Shown in pieces: positions 1 through 7,151 of a DNA stretch of 64,000 nt (positions are counted from its first letter, which is position 1; each line of letters opens with the position of its first letter). Source of the stretch: Butyrivibrio sp. XPD2002 (GTDB lineage: Bacteria > Bacillota > Clostridia > Lachnospirales > Lachnospiraceae). Location: assembly GCF_000423945.1 (NCBI RefSeq), contig NZ_AUIY01000020.1:1-64000 (forward strand). Direction: 5' to 3'. Below the pieces are notes generated by a model that worked only from the letters and a program-made list of their open reading frames with translations, searched no databases and was not told the DNA's origin. The position numbers and the translations under genes were made by a program.

Positions 1-8
1 TTTGTTGC

Positions 9-127
9 ACAAGACCGGCAAGCGAATGGATGCTTGCATACAAATTCATTTGCCGGTTGTAAGAACATGGAGCACGAAGTGCGGAATGTTCGTGTGCGAA
101 ATCGAGTAGGAGTCAGCCTACTCGATT
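9..127. other. Three consecutive hairpins 3' of the LUD gene
   Basis: There is no gene here. Three inverted repeats follow one another: 9-21 with 50-60 (CCGGCAA/TTGCCGG plus ACAA/TTGT), 63-68 with 86-91 (GAACAT/ATGTTC) enclosing GCAC-GAA-GTGC at 72-82, and 100-110 with 117-127, a perfect 11-bp stem around AGTCAG. Neither strand has a good T-tract after the last stem, so it is at best a weak terminator for the minus-strand LUD gene. The arrangement resembles a dispersed palindromic intergenic element. The left edge of the window hides its full extent. Confidence 0.5.
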
Positions 128-136
128 TATAAAAGA

Positions 137-766
137 TTAGAAGCCGAGAGAATCGTTAACAAGGATTACATGGATTCTTCCTTCATGTCTGGAATATCTT
201 GTCATAAGGAACTGACAGCAGATAGTGTCGGGAGACTTACAATCCATGCAGCTTCCGGTCTTTGCGCAGGGAGTTGAAAGTCCAAAGCGCTGTGCATTTA
301 TGGGAGCAGCCACATTGCGGGCTCTTTTCAGTGCGCTGTCCACATCGGGACATACCTTGTTCATGCCGACGATAAATACTACCTTTTTAGGACCCTGGCA
401 GATGGCTGAAACTCTGTTTGAGTTACCATCGATGTTTATGAGAACTCCGTCCTCGGTCATGGCGTTAGCACTTGATAAAAATATGTCTGCGTCATAGGCA
501 GCGAGCATAGCTGCACGCTTATCCTCAGCAGCATCGCGGTCTATGAAATTGTAATCGGAGGTTTTAAGAGCATCCACAAGACCTATTTCGTGGGCACTCA
601 TGGCGCCTCCCATGGCAATGGAGCTTCCCTTGGGGATAAGCTCAAGAGCAAGCTTTAATGCTTCTTCCTTGGTCTTTGCGTAGTATCCGCTCATGTTCCT
701 TGATTCAAGTCCGCTTATGATCTTTTTTGCCAGAAGATCATTTCTCTTAGTTATCATTTCGTTCAT
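137..766 (-). CDS. LUD-domain (LutC/YkgG-like) protein
   Basis: This 209-aa protein matches the LUD domain family (formerly DUF162), whose best-known members are LutB and LutC of lactate utilisation. Stand-alone clostridial members have no proven reaction. Supporting features are the glycine-rich GGAMSAHE segment near residue 53, the D-I-F-L-S-S-A-N-A stretch near residue 95, and the APINAQRF motif followed by a Cys-rich end (C-x5-C-x2-C, then CC). The start is the first of two nearby ATGs, chosen because GGAGGAGAAGGA lies just upstream. It lies 33 bp downstream of the EFR1 gene on the same strand, so the two probably share a transcript and may both serve redox metabolism, which is inference. 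The family call is firm; the substrate is unknown. Confidence 0.85.
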   Translation of the reverse strand: MNEMITKRNDLLAKKIISGLESRNMSGYYAKTKEEALKLALELIPKGSSIAMGGAMSAHEIGLVDALKTSDYNFIDRDAAEDKRAAMLAAYDADIFLSSANAMTEDGVLINIDGNSNRVSAICQGPKKVVFIVGMNKVCPDVDSALKRARNVAAPINAQRFGLSTPCAKTGSCMDCKSPDTICCQFLMTRYSRHEGRIHVILVNDSLGF

Positions 767-799
767 TTCCTTCTCCTCCCTGATTTTGATGTTATGTAA

Positions 800-1558
800 T
801 TAGCTGTTATAGGAATAGGGCCCATGATAACGGGGTTTTCCTTTAGTTAACTTGCCGTATTCTATGGCCTCGGTGGGACACATGCTGATGCAGGCCATAC
901 AATGAGTACACTTTGATCCCCAGACGGGCTTATTGTCCTTTAGCGATATATTTCCAAAAGGACAAAGAGATACACACTTTCCGCAGCCTATGCATTTATC
1001 TGTGACATGGAAGGCCTTGGATTTCATGAAGTATTTGCAATACAGATTAAGAACGGGAACAGTCATCCTGTACTCGAAGTTACTGATTTTTGTTTGAGGC
1101 AGATCCTTTCCTGCTTTAATATATTCAGAAATTTCACGAATGCTTTCCGGAGCATTTTTTATTTTGTCCCTGCATATTTCCTCGGAATCAGCCTTGAAAT
1201 AGGTAATGTAATTTTGCGGCATTATCATAGGTGCGGTGCCCTTATATTCAAAACCTTTTTCAGATGCGATATTCATGCAGAAAACAGGAGATGCGCTCAT
1301 ACTTGCTGCGCAGCACATGATGAAATATGCTTTGGAGTTTTTGGGAAATTCTGAGCGTTTAATGAAGTCTGTCAGGCACTGGGCAGGAGCTGCTACATAG
1401 ACGGGCGCAATAAAGATATAGGGACCCTCTTCTGTAAATGTGTGTCCTTTTCCTGTGCGGACAGATTCGAAAATATCAAAGGTTTCATCGCCGGTGAATT
1501 CAGCCAGCTTTTCTGCGATAAAACGGCTGTTACCTGTTCCTGTAAAAAATACAATCAT
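800..1558 (-). CDS. EFR1-family flavodoxin-ferredoxin fusion
   Basis: This 252-aa cytoplasmic electron-transfer protein has two parts. The N-terminus is flavodoxin-like, with the FMN phosphate-loop signature FFTGTGNSR at residues 4-12. The C-terminus, from about residue 187, carries two [4Fe-4S] motifs of the C-x2-C-x2-C-x3-CP type (CIGCGKCVSLCP and CTHCMACISMCP). This is the layout of EFR1 proteins, which are common in anaerobic Clostridia. It would shuttle low-potential electrons, but the partner is not shown by the sequence. It is first in a probable two-gene unit with the LUD gene. The start overlaps no other gene, and GAAAGG lies about 9 bases upstream of the ATG. Confidence 0.88.
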   Translation of the reverse strand: MIVFFTGTGNSRFIAEKLAEFTGDETFDIFESVRTGKGHTFTEEGPYIFIAPVYVAAPAQCLTDFIKRSEFPKNSKAYFIMCCAASMSASPVFCMNIASEKGFEYKGTAPMIMPQNYITYFKADSEEICRDKIKNAPESIREISEYIKAGKDLPQTKISNFEYRMTVPVLNLYCKYFMKSKAFHVTDKCIGCGKCVSLCPFGNISLKDNKPVWGSKCTHCMACISMCPTEAIEYGKLTKGKPRYHGPYSYNS

Positions 1559-1662
1559 TCAGATACCTTTCCTCATAAGTTTATATGATAAATAGTATAA
1601 CACTATATCGCAGGCAAAGTATATGATAGCATAAGGGGGAAGAAAGGATTGGGGATAGCTGC

Positions 1663-2841
1663 ATGAAAGAGATGATGACAACGGGGGAACTGGCAAGAGT
1701 AGCAGGTGTATCGCAGAAGGCACTGCGAATATATGATGAAAAGGGGCTTCTCAGACCGGTTGGATATTCAGAGGGCAATTACAAGCTCTATGACAAGAAC
1801 TCGCTTATGGTGCTTGAAAAGATCATTGCTCTTAAGCATGTGGGCTTTAGCCTTGACGAAATAAAGAGCCATCTTGAAAACAATGAACAGGAATCTATTG
1901 AGGAGACTCTTAAGAATCAGCTTGAGCTTATGGAAAGAAGAATCTATGAGATGCAAAAAGCCCATGACTGCATAAAGGTAGCGCTTGCGAGATTAGATGA
2001 AGAGTCTGACTGGGACAATGTCGCTGATGTCATAAAAAAGATGGAGATGGCTCAGGGGCAGGACGAGAGAAGATGGTATGCCGCAAATCACACTGTTGAT
2101 GGTATAGAGTGGTACGTTAAGATATTCGATTCACTTAGGTTTACTGAGGGTGAGAAGGTCTTGGATCTTGGCTGCAGCTATGGACTTTTATGGCGGGAAA
2201 ACTGGGATAAAATTCCGGAAAACTTCCTTGTTGACGGCGTTGATATTCATGAGAGCTGGGCTGACGATTTCGCAAAGTTTTTGGAAGAGCAGAAGGAGAC
2301 ACTTCCCGCAGGAACGATAATCAATATGATATTTAAAAATCTGGAGGACAAGGAAACCTGGGATGAAATCGGTAAAACGCGTTATGACCGGATTGTGGCG
2401 CATTACCTATTATCCTATTTTGAGCATCCGGAAATCATTGTAAAAAAAGCTGCAGAAGTTCTTGCCCCTCATGGATTTTTGTCCTTTACATATTTTGGAA
2501 CAGGAATAGAGCATGACTATTGGGAGAGATTTTTTGATGAAAACGGTTTTGATAAGTCCTTTGTGTCAAAAAGGGAAAACGACCTGATAAATAGGGAGAA
2601 TGAATTTATAAAATTGATTTCCGAGGACTTTTCAAAGGTAGAACGGGTTCATCTTCCGGGCCCGATTTACTATGACGATTCCGAGATTTTATTTGAAAGG
2701 CTTGTGAAGCATTACAAGGATGGGAATAAGTACCTTTTATCCATTAAAGACAGGCTCCTTCAGTGTTTTGACAGGAAGATCGAGGAGGATGGCAAGATAG
2801 TAGTTGATACAGACTCTACCTTTGTTCACTGCTACAAATAG
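1663..2841 (+). CDS. MerR-family regulator fused to SAM methyltransferase
   Basis: This 392-aa protein has a MerR winged-helix N-terminus (residues 5-70: TTGELARVAGVS, LRIYDEKGLL, then YKLYDKNSLMVLEKI), a coiled-coil dimerisation helix at about 75-115, and a class I methyltransferase from about 145. Motif I is VLDLGCSYG at 166-174. MerR proteins bind dyads inside unusually long promoter spacers and twist the DNA to activate transcription. In this fusion the effector-binding domain is replaced by a methyltransferase, so the ligand or substrate may be the molecule being sensed; that is inference. It is monocistronic and ends in a strong terminator. Three MerR-type promoters lie within 8 kb (5375, 7848, 9281) and are candidate targets, because no other MerR gene is visible. 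Confidence 0.85.
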   Translation: MKEMMTTGELARVAGVSQKALRIYDEKGLLRPVGYSEGNYKLYDKNSLMVLEKIIALKHVGFSLDEIKSHLENNEQESIEETLKNQLELMERRIYEMQKAHDCIKVALARLDEESDWDNVADVIKKMEMAQGQDERRWYAANHTVDGIEWYVKIFDSLRFTEGEKVLDLGCSYGLLWRENWDKIPENFLVDGVDIHESWADDFAKFLEEQKETLPAGTIINMIFKNLEDKETWDEIGKTRYDRIVAHYLLSYFEHPEIIVKKAAEVLAPHGFLSFTYFGTGIEHDYWERFFDENGFDKSFVSKRENDLINRENEFIKLISEDFSKVERVHLPGPIYYDDSEILFERLVKHYKDGNKYLLSIKDRLLQCFDRKIEEDGKIVVDTDSTFVHCYK

Positions 2842-2847
2842 AAGCGT

Positions 2848-2879
2848 AAAAAAAGAAGATCGCTATGATCTTCTTTTTT
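2848..2879. terminator. Bidirectional terminator
   Basis: AAAAAAGAAGATC pairs with GATCTTCTTTTTT around a GCTAT loop. Both sides have T-tracts. It sits between the convergent MerR-fusion gene and the broken lectin gene and can serve both. Confidence 0.85.
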
Positions 2880-2889
2880 ATACACATAT

Positions 2890-3708
2890 TTATTCTTCAA
2901 CTCTGGGATACTCCCATTCGCACACATAACCCTTTATCCAATTTCTCGTATAGTTATAATCTCCAAGGTCATTCCACTGATAATTAAGACGGGCATTCCA
3001 CATTTCAAGATATAATTCTCCATTACCATATCCGGGATTTTCTGTAGGCCTCTGCCAGTTGGTATAATCAAACGACTCACCGGTAACTCATTTCCAGTCT
3101 TTACTCATATCATCATCACGGTATCCGCCAAGCCAGTATCCGGGTTTGACTGTCTCATTACCAATAAGTGTGCCGATAAATGCATTTTCCATTGCTGTAG
3201 TTACGGTAGCAAGATGTCCACCAAGCTTTTCACACTCAGTTTTTGCTGTGTGCCAATCCATAACACCATAATAAATTTTATAAGAATGTCCTTCATAAAG
3301 CTGTGCATCTTCAGGAACATTTTCATGAATGGTCTTCTTTTTCTCCGGCGGAGTTACAGGCTTTGGTTCTTCAGCCTTTTTCTGAACAGTTACTGAAAGC
3401 TTATATTTCTTACCCTTGTACTTGGCGATTATCTTTGTAGAGCCCTCAGCTACTCCGGTTACAACGCCCTTTTTGGAAACCTTGGCAATCTTCTTATTCT
3501 TTGAAGACCATTTGATATGCTTATTCTTAATTGCCTTCTTGCCTGTATAAAGCTTTATACGCTTCTGCTCACCAATTGTTATGGTTTGTGTCTTTTCCTG
3601 AAGCTTGGTTTTAGCCTGGGCTTCAAGTCCTGTAAAACCACAAACCACAATAATCATAATTGTGATGATGGATAAAAATTGAACTACGCGACTCATTACT
3701 TTTTTCAT
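2890..3708 (-). pseudogene. Secreted Ig-like (BIG2) plus C-type-lectin protein with in-frame TGA
   Basis: Read from 3708 the frame encodes a signal peptide (MKKVMSRVVQF..., hydrophobic to about residue 30), a lysine-rich BIG2 domain (about 40-110, ending GVVTGVAEGSTKI), a Pro/Lys linker, and a C-type-lectin-like domain beginning YKIYYGVMDWHTAKTECEKLGGHLAT. It meets TGA at 3088-3090 after ...MSKDWK. The same frame continues for 65 sense codons (VTGESFDYTNWQRP... GYVCEWEYPRVEE) to TAA at 2890-2892. In lectin folds this site normally reads W-V-T-G-E, so the stop looks like one TGG-to-TGA change. The intact product would be about 272 aa and secreted. The tail keeps the final Cys of the lectin fold. 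The lesion is a recent nonsense mutation, a sequencing error or, less likely, readthrough. Confidence 0.85.
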
Positions 3709-3810
3709 ACGAAATCCTCCATTTGAAAATTTTCCCCAAGAGAGATTTTACTATTATTTGGCGCTGTTGTCTTAAGAAAAATACTATCTGATATATTTTT
3801 TTGACATGTA

Positions 3811-3839
3811 AGCGTTATAGGGATATCATTACTACAATA
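3811..3839 (+). promoter_or_regulatory. Promoter for the leader-methyltransferase-acetyltransferase unit
   Basis: TTGACA (3811-3816), a 17-bp spacer and TATCAT (3834-3839) form a near-consensus sigma-70-type promoter. It lies about 20 bp before the leader-peptide start. Confidence 0.8.
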
Positions 3840-3859
3840 TATTTCATTTAGGAGCACTT

Positions 3860-3919
3860 ATGAATCAGCGTTATATGTATAACTACATGGAGATGATGTA
3901 CAGACATATTTGCTTATAG
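3860..3919 (+). CDS. 19-aa leader peptide of an attenuator
   Basis: ATG at 3860 is preceded by AGGAG (3850-3854) and opens a 19-codon frame, MNQRYMYNYMEMMYRHICL, ending in TAG at 3917-3919. It is unusually rich in Tyr and Met. It lies between a strong promoter and a strong terminator, and its last codons form one arm of a hairpin (3912-3919 with 3938-3945). This is the geometry of ribosome-mediated attenuation: a ribosome slowed or stalled on the leader changes which downstream hairpin forms. Such leaders are established for genes induced by ribosome-targeting antibiotics. The inducer here is unknown, and I do not recognise this peptide sequence. Confidence 0.7.
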   Translation: MNQRYMYNYMEMMYRHICL

Positions 3920-4040
3920 CAGAGGTTACTTACACAGCTATAAGCCAATAGGTCTTATTTGTCTGTGTAGGTTTTGTATTAGATGATTTTTGGAAAGCAC
4001 ACCAGACAGATAAATTTTAACTGGCTGATGTGCTTTTTTG
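3912..4040 (+). promoter_or_regulatory. Transcription attenuator with competing hairpins and terminator
   Basis: Four mutually exclusive pairings can be drawn. A is GCTTATAG (3912-3919) with CTATAAGC (3938-3945). B is TACACAG (3931-3937) with CTGTGTA (3963-3969), with ATAAG/CTTAT inside. C is GTCTGTGT (3961-3968) with 3999-4007 (one bulge), which would block the terminator. D, the terminator, is 3994-4009 with 4021-4036, 15 pairs with two mismatches, followed by T6. A ribosome held at the leader end would cover A and B, free 3961-3969 for C, and allow readthrough into the methyltransferase gene. The pairings are read from the sequence; the mechanism is inferred. Confidence 0.7.
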
Positions 4041-4067
4041 GTATGAAAAACAAGGAGGGTTTTGAAG

Positions 4068-4886
4068 ATGAGTATTAATGGAAAAGAACTGGACGAAATA
4101 TATCAGAGGCAGTATGCAGGTGCTTTTGAGGAGGAACGTCTTACTTATACAAAGGCAAATGAGACAGAGTTCATATTGACCATGCATTATATTCATAAAT
4201 ATCTTCAAAAGGGAGCAAAAGTCATCGATATTGGCGCAGGATGTGGAGCGTATACCAAAGCTGTTTCGGAAGAAGGCTATTTAGTGGATGCCATAGATCT
4301 TCATGAGGACAATGTCTCAAGAATGAAAGAGCTTTTTGGGGATGCAGAGAATGTCAATGTTTATCAGGGAAATGCTCTGGATTTAAATGAGTTTCCGGAT
4401 GACAGTTATGATCTGGTACTTTTAATGGGCCCGGTATATCATCTTCATAATTTCCAGGATAGAGTTGCAGCTATAAAAGAGGCTTTGCGTGTTGCAAAGA
4501 AGGGAGCGCCCGTTTTCGTGGCATTTGTTTTGCAGGATGCACCTCTCATTGAGTATATATTCCAGAGCGAAAACCCTGCTGAGGAGATAAAGGAAATCGG
4601 ATATATAAGAGAGACAGCGCAGGTTACTGAAAATACCGGATCATCTATTTTCCTTCATACCATAGCTACAATCGATGAATTAACTGACAAGGTATGCGAG
4701 ACACTACTTGCTACTAAAGGACCAAGATTTGCGCAGGATGGTTTATCACAGGTTATCCGTGAGGCTGTCAACAATATGTCCGAGGCTTCATATAATGAGT
4801 GGATTCAGTACCTCATTGCCACAGCAGAAAGACCTGATCTCATGGGGTATTCCAACCATGTTGTCCAGGTGTTTATCAAAAGTTGA
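4068..4886 (+). CDS. Class I SAM-dependent methyltransferase
   Basis: This 272-aa cytoplasmic enzyme has the Rossmann motif I KVIDIGAGCGAYT at about residues 51-63, an acidic motif II (VDAIDLHEDN) and motif IV-V (DDSYDLVLLMGPVYHL). The GPVYHL signature is seen in small-molecule methyltransferases of the UbiE-like group. The start is ATG 4068, with AAGGAGGG eight bases upstream; the earlier in-frame TTG at 4062 is too close to that site. It is controlled by the attenuator in front and followed 15 bp later by an acetyltransferase. A leader-peptide attenuator plus two group-transfer enzymes suggests drug modification or protection of a cellular target. That role is inference, and the substrate cannot be read from the sequence. 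Confidence 0.85.
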   Translation: MSINGKELDEIYQRQYAGAFEEERLTYTKANETEFILTMHYIHKYLQKGAKVIDIGAGCGAYTKAVSEEGYLVDAIDLHEDNVSRMKELFGDAENVNVYQGNALDLNEFPDDSYDLVLLMGPVYHLHNFQDRVAAIKEALRVAKKGAPVFVAFVLQDAPLIEYIFQSENPAEEIKEIGYIRETAQVTENTGSSIFLHTIATIDELTDKVCETLLATKGPRFAQDGLSQVIREAVNNMSEASYNEWIQYLIATAERPDLMGYSNHVVQVFIKS

Positions 4887-4901
4887 AGACAGGAGAATAC
4901 C

Positions 4902-5369
4902 ATGAGTGTCACATTAAAAAAGGCAAATCGTGAAGAGATGCATAGTTTATGGGAAATGCAGGTCGAAGCTTTCAAAGGACTTTTGGAGAAATACCATGAT
5001 TACGATATGAGCCCTGCTGCTGAGAGCTACGAGCGGATCTTACAGAAATACGATTTTGAAGGAACTACCTACTACTATATTGTTTCAGATGGCATAAATG
5101 TGGGCGGAATCAGGATTGTTGATAAAAAGGATGGCAGCAGAAAACGGATTTCACCATTATGGATAATGCCGGAATATAGAAACAAAGGTCTCGCCAGTCT
5201 GGCTATTATAGAGGCTGAAAAGATATATGGAGATGACAACTGGAGCCTTGATACTATTCTTCAGGAGGAAGGCAACATACATCTCTATGAAAAGCTTGGA
5301 TATAAACGGACTGGAAAAATCGAAAAAATAAGCGACTTGATGGACATCGTTTATTTTGAAAAGAATTAG
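4902..5369 (+). CDS. GNAT-family N-acetyltransferase
   Basis: This 155-aa protein transfers acetyl from acetyl-CoA to an unknown amine. The GNAT core is visible: the beta-4 strand and pyrophosphate loop ISPLWIMPEYRNKGLASLAI (about residues 85-104, the R/Q-x-x-G-x-A element), then the C-terminal NIHLYEKLGYKRTG motif. The start at 4902 has AGGAG about 9 bases upstream and the gene follows the methyltransferase by 15 bp, so they are co-transcribed under the attenuator. No terminator separates its end from the next unit; instead a MerR-type promoter begins 6 bp after the stop. Confidence 0.88.
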   Translation: MSVTLKKANREEMHSLWEMQVEAFKGLLEKYHDYDMSPAAESYERILQKYDFEGTTYYYIVSDGINVGGIRIVDKKDGSRKRISPLWIMPEYRNKGLASLAIIEAEKIYGDDNWSLDTILQEEGNIHLYEKLGYKRTGKIEKISDLMDIVYFEKN

Positions 5370-5374
5370 TGGTA

Positions 5375-5405
5375 TTGACCTGGCCCTTGGGGCAGGCCTT
5401 ATCCT
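5375..5405 (+). promoter_or_regulatory. MerR-type promoter A (19-bp spacer with operator dyad)
   Basis: TTGACC (5375-5380) and TATCCT (5400-5405) are separated by 19 bp, too long for ordinary sigma-70 promoters but standard for MerR-activated ones. The spacer carries the dyad CCTGgCCCttGGGgCAGG centred near spacer position 7.5, matching classical MerR and CueR operators. The shared core with sites at 7848 and 9281 is TTGAC(C/T)-N2-GCCC-N3-GGGC. It drives the zinc-PLC-like gene at 5465. Confidence 0.75.
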
Positions 5406-5464
5406 TTCATTAAAGCCTTAGGATAAAACAAAATGAAGAGGGAAATAATCAGGAGGAAAAAGTG

Positions 5465-6133
5465 ATGGCGGGGCAAATGACACATATGGAGGTAGCTTAC
5501 CGGGTTGCTGATAAAATGGGGATATCTAAGGGAAGAGCAGAATTCATACTTGGATCTGTTGCTCCTGATGCCATCAGCGAGTCGGTGCCATTTCTTGAAA
5601 CCAAGATTCACAGCCATCTTTTTGAAGGCTGCGGACCCTGGGGAGATACTCAGGACTACGACAGATGGCTGGAAAATATCGATGCATTTTGGGATGAATA
5701 TGGAGCGTCAGAGACAGATATAAAGAGAAAGATGCTTATTCTTGGAATATGCGTCCACTGCCTCACAGACCACTGTAACGATCTACTGGTGTGGAGAAAA
5801 GCCCAGAAAAAGTGCATGCCACCTTTTACAAAGGATGAGTTTAAGGCAGCATATTATCCTGATATGAAAAAGGTGGGAGTGTGGCTATATCAAAACAGTG
5901 AGAATACTGCGGAGATATTCAGGCTCCTTTCAGCATCTGCGGAAATAGATATAGGGGACTATACAGATGCAGCCGCTTTAAAGGATATCAAGGACCATCT
6001 GATTAATGTCCAGTACAATGTATCAGAACCGGTGGATGTATCCGATTGTACGTACTGTACAGCAGGGCAGATGCTTGAGTTTATAGATATCTGTACGGAC
6101 AGCATAGTTGATAGAATCAGTAATTACAGTTGA
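5465..6133 (+). CDS. Zinc-dependent phospholipase C-like protein
   Basis: This 222-aa protein resembles the zinc-dependent phospholipase C / S1-P1 nuclease-like family (PF00882). It shows T-H-M-E-V-A-Y-R-V-A near the start, FILGSVAPDAI at about 27-37, a KIHSHLF segment, and a central CVHCLTDHCND helix offering His and Asp as metal ligands. It has no signal peptide, so it is probably cytoplasmic, unlike true secreted PLC toxins. The start is ATG 5465, with AGGAGG eight bases upstream; an adjoining GTG at 5462 is less well placed. It sits behind MerR-type promoter A. A second, divergent relative lies at 7152-7814 behind MerR-type promoter B. The substrate is unknown. Confidence 0.7.
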   Translation: MAGQMTHMEVAYRVADKMGISKGRAEFILGSVAPDAISESVPFLETKIHSHLFEGCGPWGDTQDYDRWLENIDAFWDEYGASETDIKRKMLILGICVHCLTDHCNDLLVWRKAQKKCMPPFTKDEFKAAYYPDMKKVGVWLYQNSENTAEIFRLLSASAEIDIGDYTDAAALKDIKDHLINVQYNVSEPVDVSDCTYCTAGQMLEFIDICTDSIVDRISNYS

Positions 6134-6204
6134 CAGGATTTTTTCAAGGAATATATCTCAAAGGGAAAGCTTACGGATAAAGTTATCGTATATAATAAAA
6201 ATGA

Positions 6205-6346
6205 TTGATTTATTGGATAGCTCATTCAGCTAAAATCTCTGAAGTGTTTAAAACGATAGCTAACGCAAAGTATGGAGTGATGTTTAACTGCACCGCGGGA
6301 AAAGACAGAACAGGAGGCTGAGTTCGTAGAGTATCTGGGACAGTAG
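6205..6346 (+). pseudogene. Remnant of a protein tyrosine phosphatase
   Basis: Codons from 6205 read ...AKISEVFKTIANAKYGVMF then N-C-T-A-G-K-D-R-T-G-G and a TGA at 6319-6321. C-T-A-G-K-D-R-T-G is the C-x5-R active-site loop of the Y_phosphatase3 / dual-specificity family, with His replaced by Asn before the Cys. In another frame, 6320-6346 reads EFVEYLGQ-stop, which fits the C-terminal end of such a protein. The remnant therefore has lost its N-terminus and most of the segment after the active site, with a frameshift. There is no start codon or RBS. This is clearly decayed. Confidence 0.75.
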
Positions 6347-6376
6347 ATTACATTAAAATATTTGGAGATTATTACT

Positions 6377-7120
6377 GTGGAAGCATTACTGAATGAATTT
6401 GTCCAAAATACAAGAGAAATCCTTGATGATAACCTGGTAGGTATATATCTGCATGGTTCCTATGTTATGGGATGCTTTAATCCGAAAAAGAGTGACCTGG
6501 ATTTTATCATAGTTGTTAATGAGAAAATGGATGACGCTTCAAAGCGAGCATTTATGGATATGGTGACAGAGCTTAATGAAAGAGGACCTGCAAAGGGTCT
6601 AGAAATGAGCATAGTGACCAAAGATGTTTGTAAGCCATTTGTATATCCGACACCCTTTGAACTTCATTTTTCTGTTATGCATCTTGGATGGTACAGGGAC
6701 AATCCGGAGGATTATATTCAGAAAATGAATGGTACGGATAAAGACCTGGCTGCGCATTTTACCATAATCGGAAAAAGGGGAAAATGCCTGCATGGACAGT
6801 CCATTGAAGATGTATTTGCAGAGGTTCCTCAAAAAGACTATATAGATGCCATATGGGATGACATATCTGAGGCACCGGAGGACATCGAAAACAATACCAT
6901 GTACATTACATTGAATCTGGTCAGGGTATTGGCTTATAAGAAGGAGCAGCTTGTTCTGTCCAAAAAGGAAGGCGGAGACTGGGGAATAAAGAATCTTCCC
7001 CAGAAATATCATACGCTTATATGTGATGCTCTCCGCGAGTACTCAGACGGTGTGGATGTTACTTATGATTTACGTATCGCTCGTGAATACGCTGAATATA
7101 TGACTAATTCAATAAAGTGA
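6377..7120 (+). CDS. AadA-like nucleotidyltransferase (DUF4111 type)
   Basis: This 247-aa protein has the polymerase-beta nucleotidyltransferase signature G-S-x9-D-x-D (GSYVMGCFNPKKSDLDF, about residues 26-42) and the all-helical C-terminal part of aminoglycoside adenylyltransferase-like proteins. Known relatives adenylylate streptomycin or spectinomycin, but many family members are not proven resistance enzymes. I place the start at GTG 6377, with GGAG nine bases upstream; the in-frame TTG at 6362 has no RBS. It stands alone between the phosphatase remnant and a convergent gene. With the neighbouring methyltransferase, acetyltransferase and Nudix genes it makes the region look like an orphan drug-modifying gene set, which is inference. 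Confidence 0.8.
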   Translation: MEALLNEFVQNTREILDDNLVGIYLHGSYVMGCFNPKKSDLDFIIVVNEKMDDASKRAFMDMVTELNERGPAKGLEMSIVTKDVCKPFVYPTPFELHFSVMHLGWYRDNPEDYIQKMNGTDKDLAAHFTIIGKRGKCLHGQSIEDVFAEVPQKDYIDAIWDDISEAPEDIENNTMYITLNLVRVLAYKKEQLVLSKKEGGDWGIKNLPQKYHTLICDALREYSDGVDVTYDLRIAREYAEYMTNSIK

Positions 7121-7151
7121 CCCGTACTGAATTATGCATTTTTCACTTTAT
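7112..7151. terminator. Inverted repeat between convergent genes
   Basis: ATAAAGTGA (7112-7120) and TCACTTTAT (7143-7151) pair perfectly around a 22-nt loop. An AT tract follows (TTAAAAATTTTTTT). The left arm contains the stop of the nucleotidyltransferase gene. It is a probable weak bidirectional terminator. Confidence 0.45.
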
